Assembly: GCA_024681215.1 (NCBI GenBank)
Contig: JAILBG010000018.1
Span: forward strand, 1-40,033
Length of the DNA: 40,033 bases
Direction: 5' to 3'
Source: RUG563 sp024681215
GTDB lineage: Bacteria > Bacillota > Clostridia > Christensenellales > Aristaeellaceae
Below are positions 34,182-40,033 of this stretch, piece by piece. The notes below the pieces were generated by a model. That model had not been told where the DNA came from. It made no database searches and saw only the letters and a list, made by a program, of their open reading frames with translations. Numbering within the stretch: the first letter of the stretch is position 1; every line of letters starts with the position of its first letter. A program made the position numbers and the translations under genes.

Positions 34182-34627
34182 TACCAATCCATCCCTTCCT
34201 CGGTGGCCGAAGTCAGCTTGTACCGGACCCATACCGCCCGGCTGTCCGCGCCCAGGGGCTGCAGTTCCACCGCGCAGTCCAGACGGCGCAGCTCGTCGCT
34301 TTCCGTCCATTCCACGGTGCGGCCGTCCAGCGTCATGGCTTCCGGCAGGCGGCTTTCCACCGCCGACAGGTACGCTTCCTCATCCGAAGCGCCCTTATCT
34401 TCCTCCGCCAGGATCTGATCCAGCGCCGCCCGGCTTTCCTCCGCCTGGGCGTTCAGGGCGTACACGGCCTCCACCACCACGGCGCTGCGCTCGCTCAGGC
34501 GGATGTCGTTGCGGCTGTTCATCAGGCTCAGCATGCCCAGCACGCTCATGCTCAGCACCACGAAGATCAGGATCAGCGAAGAAGCGCCGGGGCCCAGGCT
34601 GACGCTGCTTTTCCTTTTTTCGCTCAT
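34181..34627 (-). CDS. Membrane-anchored pseudopilin-like protein
   Basis: This 148-residue protein has a short basic N-terminus, one hydrophobic segment (SSLILIFVVLSMSVLGMLSLM, about residues 16-36), an N-terminal helix continuing with a NSRNDIRLSERSAVVVEAVYALNAQAEES pattern and a small C-terminal domain. This is the shape of minor pseudopilins or PilX-like proteins, but there is no canonical prepilin cleavage site. It overlaps the preceding gene as ATGA and the next as TAATG. Confidence 0.65.
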   Translation of the reverse strand: MSEKRKSSVSLGPGASSLILIFVVLSMSVLGMLSLMNSRNDIRLSERSAVVVEAVYALNAQAEESRAALDQILAEEDKGASDEEAYLSAVESRLPEAMTLDGRTVEWTESDELRRLDCAVELQPLGADSRAVWVRYKLTSATEEGMDW

Positions 34628-35043
34628 GGCTGCACCTCCTCATACCAGGCGACGGGCAGGGCAAAGAGCTTTTCTTCGCCATAGTACGCCTGCACCTGGG
34701 CGCTGTGCATCCTGCCGGCGGGCCGGTCCTGGGTATCCAGATAAGCGCTCAGGCTGAACCCATCGCCGGCCAGATGCCAGCCGGAAGCGGCGTCCGCCTC
34801 AAAGCCCAGGTCCTGCAGGGCGCGGATCTCGCCGGCCACCCCGCCCCCCTCCGACAGGGAGGCGTACAGCCGGTCCGCCGTATTCTGGGCGGCCACCAAA
34901 GCGTCGTTGATGGCGCCGGCCTTTTTCCCCTGGTTGCTGGAGGCGGTGAACACCTGCAGCAGCACGGTGGACGCCAGCATGAAAAAGATCACCACGATCA
35001 AAAGCTCCACCAGCAGCGCGTTGCTCCGATTGGCCTTCTTCAT
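34624..35043 (-). CDS. Type IV pilin-like protein with non-canonical cleavage site
   Basis: This 139-residue protein begins MKKANRSNALLVELLIVVIFFMLASTVLL: a basic leader, then a hydrophobic helix with Glu at the position of pilin Glu5 (VEL). The residue before the presumed cleavage site would be Asn, not the usual Gly, so processing by a standard prepilin peptidase is uncertain. The soluble end (FALPVAWYEEVQP) is short. Both ends overlap neighbours by ATGA, which implies stoichiometric translation. Confidence 0.7.
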   Translation of the reverse strand: MKKANRSNALLVELLIVVIFFMLASTVLLQVFTASSNQGKKAGAINDALVAAQNTADRLYASLSEGGGVAGEIRALQDLGFEADAASGWHLAGDGFSLSAYLDTQDRPAGRMHSAQVQAYYGEEKLFALPVAWYEEVQP

Positions 35044-35537
35044 TCTTTCACCCCTCCGTCCGCCGCACAGCGCAGGGCGATCTGCACGTCCGTTTCCGCG
35101 TCCGCCGATTTGAGATGAATGGTCATCAGCCCGCCACGGATCTCGGCGTTCATTTCCTCCAGGGGGCAGATGGGCTCGCCCAGATCCGGCTCAAATTCGT
35201 TGGCGCGTTCGGTGAACAGCTCCCGCAGCGTGCCTTCGTAGGCGTACAGCCGCGTCACGTATTCATCCCCGTCGTACACTTCGATCATGGTCACGGTGGG
35301 GATCCCGTTCAGCTTCTCCGTCAGGACCTCGTCCTTTTCGTCGTCCGCCCGGACCATGCTGCGGACGTAGGCGGCGGCCACGCGGCTTTCGTTATGCTGC
35401 TGCGTGCGGTCGGAGGTGGACTTGTAGGTGCGCGCCCCCAACAGCACCATCACGGTGGAGAACACCGCGAAAACGCCCATCAGCAGGAACACGAACACGC
35501 CCGAAATGGCGTGCTGGGATGGCTGATGCTTGCTCAA
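35040..35537 (-). CDS. DUF4860-like membrane protein of the pilus operon
   Basis: This 165-residue protein has one N-terminal membrane segment (ISGVFVFLLMGVFAVFSTVMVLLGA) followed by an extracytoplasmic domain with AAAYVRSMVRADD and YVTRLYAYEGTLRELF. The pattern matches, from memory, the DUF4860 family seen in clostridial pilus loci. The start is TTG 35535-35537, the only start consistent with AGGAGG (ten bases upstream) and the gap to the previous stop (four bases). It overlaps the pilin gene by ATGA. Confidence 0.65.
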   Translation of the reverse strand: MSKHQPSQHAISGVFVFLLMGVFAVFSTVMVLLGARTYKSTSDRTQQHNESRVAAAYVRSMVRADDEKDEVLTEKLNGIPTVTMIEVYDGDEYVTRLYAYEGTLRELFTERANEFEPDLGEPICPLEEMNAEIRGGLMTIHLKSADAETDVQIALRCAADGGVKE

Positions 35538-35541
35538 GGCG

Positions 35542-35925
35542 TCACGGCCTCCTCTCTGTAACGAAGATATCGGGAAGCAGGTTCGAAGCGAAGGCGTCGT
35601 AGGTGATCAGGTAGCGGCTCCGGTCGTAAGCCAGATGGTAATTCTCCCGCAGGTAGCGGATGGCGGGGTCCTCCTTCTCCATCCGGAAAACCGATTGCAG
35701 GTACGCATACAGCCAGAAGGGGGAATCCGGCTCGTACCTCTCCTCCTCGCTGACAGGGTACGCCCCTTCCACGGCGTAGCACGTCAGCGCCGCGGATTTC
35801 ACCGCGTCGTGGACGATTTCGCTTTCCGCCCGCGTCTGCTTGGTATCGATCCGGTTCACCAGCGCTACTGCCAGCACCAGCACCGCCAGGATCGTCAGCA
35901 GTTTCAAGACATCCTTTCGGCTCAT
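35542..35925 (-). CDS. Small membrane-anchored protein of the pilus operon
   Basis: This 127-residue protein has a single N-terminal membrane segment (LLTILAVLVLAVALV) and a periplasm-side domain that ends DAFASNLLPDIFV. It includes CYAVEGAYP, a pattern also found in pseudopilins (the ALxxYxxxxGxYP region of type II secretion pilins), so it may be a minor pseudopilin. ATG 35923-35925 has AAAGGA upstream. It lies between the platform protein and the DUF4860-like gene. Confidence 0.6.
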   Translation of the reverse strand: MSRKDVLKLLTILAVLVLAVALVNRIDTKQTRAESEIVHDAVKSAALTCYAVEGAYPVSEEERYEPDSPFWLYAYLQSVFRMEKEDPAIRYLRENYHLAYDRSRYLITYDAFASNLLPDIFVTERRP

Positions 35926-35946
35926 ATCGGTTTCCTTTCCCGGCCC

Positions 35947-36996
35947 TTACAGGCTGGACAGAATGCCCGCCATCGGCAGCATGACCGCCAGCAGCACCGC
36001 CCCGATGACCACGGACAGGAGGGCCACCAGCGTCGGCTCGATGATTGCCACCAGGCGGGTGATATCGTCCTCCACCTCTTCTTCGTACAGCGACGCCAGC
36101 TTGCCCAGCACCTGGTCTTCCCGGCCGGTGGCGCTGCCCATGGTGATCATGCGGTTATGCAGTTCATCGAACAGGCCGGTCTCCGTGACGGCCTCGGCAA
36201 AGGTGCTGCCGCTCTCCAGGCTTTCCCGGATGCTCTGCACCTTTTGGGCCGCTTCTTTATCGTTGAGCACCTTGCTGGTCATTTCCAGGGCCTCTCCCGT
36301 GGGGAAGCCGCCGGAGAGCATCATGGACAGCACGCTGGCCACCCGGGAGGCGGACAGGCGGCGGTTCAGCCGCTGCAGGGAGGGCACCGCCTTCTGCAAT
36401 GCGCCCATCACCTTGTCCCGGTGCTTCGTGCGCATCAGGATGGCGATGGTCAGCACCCCGATCACCAGCAGCGCCACCACTGCCAGCACGATCCAGCCCA
36501 CGGCCACGCCCAGGCGCATCATGGTGCTGCCCGATTCCGTCATGCCCACGCCCATGCTGTTGAGCACCCGGCGGAACACCGGCAGCACCTTCCACAGCAG
36601 GATCAGCACGATGACCACCAGCATCACGCCCAGCACCAGCGGATAGGTGACGGCGCTGACCACGGAGGAACGGATGCGGTCCTCCCTGGCGTAATACTCT
36701 TCCAGGCCGCGCATGACCTTGTCCAGCTGGCCGCTGCGCTCGCCGATGCCCACCATTTCCACCAGATAATCCGGCCACCGGTCGTCTTCCTTCAGCGCGT
36801 TATACAAAGACCCCGTTTCGGTAACGCCCTTGCTGGCGGAAGCATAAATATCGGCGTTGGCGCTGCCCTTGTCGGCCCCGGCCAGGGTTTCCATGCCGTC
36901 GTACAGGGGAAGGCCCGCCTCCAGGATCAGGGCCACCTGACCGCAGAAGTTGCTCAGCTCGGCCGAAGACAGGCCGTTCACGTTCTTCCTGCTCAT
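35947..36996 (-). CDS. GspF/PilC-type pilus platform protein
   Basis: This 349-residue inner-membrane protein has two GspF repeats. Repeat 1 has FCGQVALILEAGLPLYDGMETLA and MVGIGERSGQLDKVMRGLEEYY; repeat 2 has VASVLSMMLSGGFPTGEALEMTS and MGSATGREDQVLGKLASLYEEEV. Hydrophobic segments lie between and at the end (AIIEPTLVALLSVVIGAVLLAVMLPM is family-typical). The start is ATG 36994-36996, which has GGAGGG seven bases upstream; two ATGs just ahead lack proper spacing. Confidence 0.92.
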   Translation of the reverse strand: MSRKNVNGLSSAELSNFCGQVALILEAGLPLYDGMETLAGADKGSANADIYASASKGVTETGSLYNALKEDDRWPDYLVEMVGIGERSGQLDKVMRGLEEYYAREDRIRSSVVSAVTYPLVLGVMLVVIVLILLWKVLPVFRRVLNSMGVGMTESGSTMMRLGVAVGWIVLAVVALLVIGVLTIAILMRTKHRDKVMGALQKAVPSLQRLNRRLSASRVASVLSMMLSGGFPTGEALEMTSKVLNDKEAAQKVQSIRESLESGSTFAEAVTETGLFDELHNRMITMGSATGREDQVLGKLASLYEEEVEDDITRLVAIIEPTLVALLSVVIGAVLLAVMLPMAGILSSL

Positions 36997-37017
36997 TTTC
37001 ATTCCCTCCATCCCTGG

Positions 37018-37842
37018 TCAATACCAGCGTTCCACGGTATAGTTTTTCGGCTTGGATATGGCGTTCAGCGCCGCCGTGGGATCAAAGAACACTTCCTCGC
37101 CGTCGATGATGGTGACGGTCCAGGCATGATAGTTCTTATCGGCGTAGCCGATCATCAGCTTACAGGGGATCCCCTGGGTGCGCAGCATGCACGCCATGAT
37201 GGCGGACAGATCCTGGCAGACGCCCATGTGCTTATCGTAGCTGCCGTCGATGTCCGGCAGGACGCCGGGCTTGATGGTGGCGGCCTTCACGAAATCGTAG
37301 ACGAACTGGGTTTTCATGAAGCCGCACACGGCGTCGAAGGCTTCCTTGTCCGTTTTACCTTTGCACAGCTCCTCCGCCTTGAGGAAGGCCTTGGAATCGA
37401 TGGTATAGAACACGTACTGATTGGGATAGAGGAACGCCCCGTCCTCCCGCGCCAGCTTCACCGTCACCGTGATCTTGCCCGCCGCGGCGTATTTCTTCCC
37501 CGAAACGTTTTCCCACAGGGTGATCTCATAGCTGCCGCTGCCCATCTGGAAGGGGAACACCTCGGTGTCGCCGGTGTTCTTCAGATCGTAGGTCAGCGTT
37601 TCTCCCTTGAAGGAAACGCGGAGCTTCAGGGCTTTCTTCGTTTTGTTCTGCACGGACGCGACGAAATACCCCTCCGACGCGTTGCTCATATCCACCTTCA
37701 GCTTTTCGCTCTTTTTGATCTCTTTTCCCGGGCTCTCGGGCCATTTGGCGTTTCCTTCCGCCGCCGCGCCCCCGCCTGCGAATATCGCCAGGCATATCAG
37801 GAACGCTCCCGCGAGGAACAAAATCAGCCTCCTGTGTCTCAT
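37018..37842 (-). CDS. Exported transglutaminase-like cysteine protein
   Basis: This 274-residue protein has a signal peptide (RLILFLAGAFLICLAIF), a beta-rich middle region and a transglutaminase-like domain with the Cys-His-Asp triad: Cys209 (GVCQDLSA), His239 (YHAWT) and Asp254 (FFDPT). It may act as a peptidase or crosslinker in the envelope. It lies 100 bases after the SARP-GGDEF gene and 21 before the platform gene, in the same operon. ATG 37840-37842 has AGGAG upstream. Confidence 0.85.
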   Translation of the reverse strand: MRHRRLILFLAGAFLICLAIFAGGGAAAEGNAKWPESPGKEIKKSEKLKVDMSNASEGYFVASVQNKTKKALKLRVSFKGETLTYDLKNTGDTEVFPFQMGSGSYEITLWENVSGKKYAAAGKITVTVKLAREDGAFLYPNQYVFYTIDSKAFLKAEELCKGKTDKEAFDAVCGFMKTQFVYDFVKAATIKPGVLPDIDGSYDKHMGVCQDLSAIMACMLRTQGIPCKLMIGYADKNYHAWTVTIIDGEEVFFDPTAALNAISKPKNYTVERWY

Positions 37843-37942
37843 ACCGTCCCTGTCTCCTTTCCGTCGGCCGCCGGCGCGGCCGGGATCGTTCGGTGAGATC
37901 GTATGCGGACCGGCGGAAGGAAACGCTTCCGCCGCTGCGCTT

Positions 37943-39106
37943 TCACGCCATCACGTTGCCCAGCGGGTTGACGCGGTACTGCAGCGTCACGCCGCCCCTG
38001 GGATACTCCTTGCCGAACAGCTTTTCGATCCGGCCCATCACCATGCTGCCCGTGGAATAATTCACCGTGGGCAGCAGCATGGCCACCAGGTCCGCGTCCA
38101 GCCGGGTGACGATATCGCCCTTGCGCAGATTGTTGCGCAGGATCTCCATCAGCGCGGCCATGGCGCTTTCCCGGCTGACGGAGGTCAGCCCCCCGTTTTC
38201 GCCCGTCACCATCATCACGCCCAGGAACATGGTGGTCCCCAGGCGTTCCAGGTTGCGCATCTGGATGTTGTAGATTTCCTTGAATACCGAATAATCGCAG
38301 AAGAACGGCCCCTGGCGTTCCCGGTCCTTTTCCTGCAGCTCCCGGGCGATGAGATCCAGGTTCAGCCGCAGCTGCCGCCCGGTTTCCGTCCGGGTGGAAT
38401 GGATCTCCTCGTTTTCGTCGGCGTCCTGTCTATCGTCCCTGCGATCGCCCCGCCGGCGCTCGCCGCGCTCCAGCCATTCGGCGGCGTCCGCCATTTCGGC
38501 GCGCAGCTGCCGGTCCGTGCTGTCGATTTCCAGGGCGCGGCGGCACACCCGGCAGATCTCGCCCCAGGCCTTCTCCGCCCGCATCATTTCCACCAGGGCG
38601 CAGGCGGCGTCCAGGTATTCCTTATGCAGATAATTCACCATGGCGATGCCGTTGCTGATATCCCCGGAATTGTACAGATCGTCGGTGTATTCCACCATGA
38701 TCCGCTCCAGCAGCTCCCGCTTTTCCGCTTCCGGCGGCCGCTGGCGCAGCCGGTCTATGCAGTCCATCAGGTCCAGCACGTCCACCTGCACCCAGGGCAG
38801 CGTCTGCCAGTAATAGCCGCTGGCGCCGTTGGCCACGCAGTCGCCCAGCCCCACGCAGATCCCGTGAAGCAGCGACCGCAGGCGGCTGATCATGGTTTTC
38901 AGCGCGTTCTCGGGGTTCCGGCCCGTCCGGTCCTTCCAAAGCTCGCGGATCAGGCGCGCCCCCGATACCGGCTGGCCGCGCTGCATGATCAGATATTCCA
39001 TCAGGCTTGCCCCGATCCGGCTTTTTGCGGTAAGCCGAACGGGCGCATCGTCGTCTACCCGGACGGTAATATCCCCCAGCAGGCAGACGGCCACTTGATG
39101 CTGCAT
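37943..39106 (-). CDS. SARP-BTAD regulator fused to a degenerate GGDEF domain
   Basis: This 387-residue protein has an N-terminal winged helix (VAVCLLGDITVRVDD, RIGASLMEYLIMQRGQPVS, NALKTMISRLRSLLHGI, residues 1-~100), a BTAD helical domain (LLERIMVEYTDDLYNSG to DSTDRQLRAEM, ~120-220), an acidic/basic linker and a GGDEF-like domain (~250-387). The signature GGDEF is replaced by RLDAD at 335-339, so it should not make cyclic di-GMP but could bind it or GTP. I chose ATG 39104-39106 because AAGGA lies six bases upstream. It heads the pilus-type operon and is its obvious regulator. Confidence 0.82.
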   Translation of the reverse strand: MQHQVAVCLLGDITVRVDDDAPVRLTAKSRIGASLMEYLIMQRGQPVSGARLIRELWKDRTGRNPENALKTMISRLRSLLHGICVGLGDCVANGASGYYWQTLPWVQVDVLDLMDCIDRLRQRPPEAEKRELLERIMVEYTDDLYNSGDISNGIAMVNYLHKEYLDAACALVEMMRAEKAWGEICRVCRRALEIDSTDRQLRAEMADAAEWLERGERRRGDRRDDRQDADENEEIHSTRTETGRQLRLNLDLIARELQEKDRERQGPFFCDYSVFKEIYNIQMRNLERLGTTMFLGVMMVTGENGGLTSVSRESAMAALMEILRNNLRKGDIVTRLDADLVAMLLPTVNYSTGSMVMGRIEKLFGKEYPRGGVTLQYRVNPLGNVMA

Positions 39107-39202
39107 ACGCATTCCTTCTTTCCGGCGCGGCACCCGGCATGCGCAGGTCTATTCCGCATGGCTCCCGGATCGCCCGGCCAGATTTCCTTAACTTGTTGAT
39201 AT

Positions 39203-39231
39203 ATTATATAAAAATCTTCATGTTTTGTCAA
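39203..39231 (-). promoter_or_regulatory. Consensus sigma-A promoter of the pilus-type operon
   Basis: On the minus strand a perfect TTGACA (plus 39226-39231), 17 bases and a perfect TATAAT (plus 39203-39208). The -35 overlaps the stop codon of the upstream transporter gene. Predicted transcription runs through nine genes to the cyclase. Confidence 0.9.
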
Positions 39232-39850
39232 TCGTTTCCGGCGCCGTCGGGGCCGTGGGAAACGCCTTTTCCCGGCGTCCAGCCCCGCATGGCCGCCCGG
39301 CCTTCCGGCGTCACCGGACGAATCCACGCGCCGCGGAACAGATGCCGCTGCATCAGCGCGTAGCGGATGGGCTCGTCCAGGTAGCAGCAGGCGAACACCG
39401 CCAGGGTGGGCCAGCGCCACACCATGCCCCCCAGCCATACCGCCGGGATCAGCAGCGCCCACATGAACACGATTTCCAGCACCGTTCCGAAGGTGGCGTC
39501 CCCGGCGGCGCGGAAGGTGTCGTTCTGGGTCCAGTTGCCCATGCGCAGCAGGGCGGCGGCGCCGTAAATGCACACCAGCCCGAAGGCGATGCGGAAGCTC
39601 TCCCCGTCCATGCCCATCAGCGTCAGGATAGGCCGGTGCAGGACGATGAGCAGCGCGCAGACCAGGGCGATGAAAAACTGGCACAGATACACCAGCCGCC
39701 AAGCCCGATTGTACGCGGTGTCCGGCCGCCCGGCCCCCACCTCCGTGCCCACCAGCACCGAGGCCGCGTTGGAAAAGCCCGCGAAAAAGCCGATCACCAG
39801 CCCTTCCAGCGTGCGGAACACCGCCAGGGCGGCGCTGGCCCCCACGGGCC
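39228..39850 (-). CDS. MATE-family efflux transporter, C-terminal half (partial)
   Basis: The frame runs from the window side to TGA 39228-39230 and shows the second MATE half: ASAALAVFRTLEGLVIGFFAGFSNAASVLVG, GAGRPDTAYNRAWRLVYL, GLVCIYGAAALLRMGNWTQNDTFRAAGDA and a YLDEPIRYALMQRHLFRGAW ending typical of the family. It exports small toxic molecules in exchange for Na+ or H+. The frame stays open to the window end, but bases past ~39850 do not resemble MATE and include a copied 121-bp block, so the 5' part here is unreliable. Confidence 0.8.
39490..39610. repeat. 121-bp direct repeat, copy 1 (inside MATE)
   Basis: Identical over 121 bases to 39913-40033, 423 bases apart. This copy fits the MATE protein (MCIYGAAALLRMGNWT region) and is the genuine one. 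Confidence 0.9.
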
Positions 39851-39912
39851 GCTCGGGCGAGCCCCGCGTGGGGAGAGGGGGTAACACGCGGAGGTCGCCG
39901 AACCCCGATCCA

Positions 39913-40033
39913 AAGGTGGCGTCCCCGGCGGCGCGGAAGGTGTCGTTCTGGGTCCAGTTGCCCATGCGCAGCAGGGCGGCGGCGCCGTAAATGCACACCA
40001 GCCCGAAGGCGATGCGGAAGCTCTCCCCGTCCA
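39913..40033. repeat. 121-bp direct repeat, copy 2 (end of window)
   Basis: Exact copy of 39490-39610, ending at the last base of the window. The preceding ~60 bases fit neither MATE nor any gene. A terminal exact repeat whose length equals a common assembler k-mer points to an assembly join, not biology. Confidence 0.8.

Noticed and set aside
39851..39912. Extra N-terminal part of the MATE protein
   Set aside because: The translation is Pro/Arg-rich and unlike MATE, and it adjoins the artefactual terminal repeat.

Overview
The window is GC-rich bacterial DNA with strong AGGAGG-type ribosome sites, sigma-A promoters, a sortase with a wall-anchored substrate and a CpsC/CpsD-type tyrosine kinase pair. 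This fits a high-GC anaerobic member of the Bacillota (Clostridia), probably a gut or fibre-degrading organism; the lineage is inferred from gene content only. No rRNA, tRNA, insertion sequence or CRISPR array was found. An exact 121-bp direct repeat at the right end looks like an assembly join, so the last ~180 bases should not be trusted.

Layout. 1-1.5 kb: the end of an unknown gene, a fragment of a short-chain dehydrogenase and a membrane acyltransferase. 1.7-1.8 kb: a branched, RNA-like intergenic element. 1.9-9.6 kb: a minus-strand operon of class B-like sortase, a very large surface protein ending in IPRTG plus a membrane anchor, and a parvulin-type foldase. 9.8-12.2 kb: three exported SH3-type proteins, two of which are the separate halves of the third. 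12.4-14.5 kb: a LytS-like kinase and a receiver-SARP-type regulator. Matching 11-bp tandem repeats lie at the same distance from the -10 box in front of both the sortase operon and the SH3 operon and are good candidates for its targets.

14.8-17 kb: GNAT and TIGR04076-like genes, then an MFS exporter preceded by a leader peptide and an RBS-sequestering hairpin. 17.2-22.1 kb: a cytoplasmic hemicellulose set (GH31, GH43, GH10). 22.2-25.3 kb: YgjV-GNAT fusion, exported nucleobase deaminase, iron alcohol dehydrogenase, NUDIX. 25.4-27 kb: polysaccharide chain-length regulator and tyrosine kinase. 27.3-31.8 kb: an exported zinc-ribbon/SH3 protein, a DHH phosphoesterase and glycogen phosphorylase. 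32-39.2 kb: a nine-gene operon behind a perfect consensus promoter, encoding a SARP regulator with a degenerate GGDEF domain, a transglutaminase, a PilC-like platform, pilin-like proteins, PilT and a diguanylate cyclase. The right end is part of a MATE transporter.

The most striking signal is that three genes (surface protein, GH10 xylanase, DHH phosphoesterase) are each interrupted by one in-frame TAG with the same reading frame intact on both sides. TAG ends only one of the 35 other complete 3' ends I could read (21 TGA, 13 TAA, 1 TAG). This suggests amber readthrough or suppression, or else unusual independent nonsense mutations; the one gene that does appear to stop at TAG argues against a complete reassignment.
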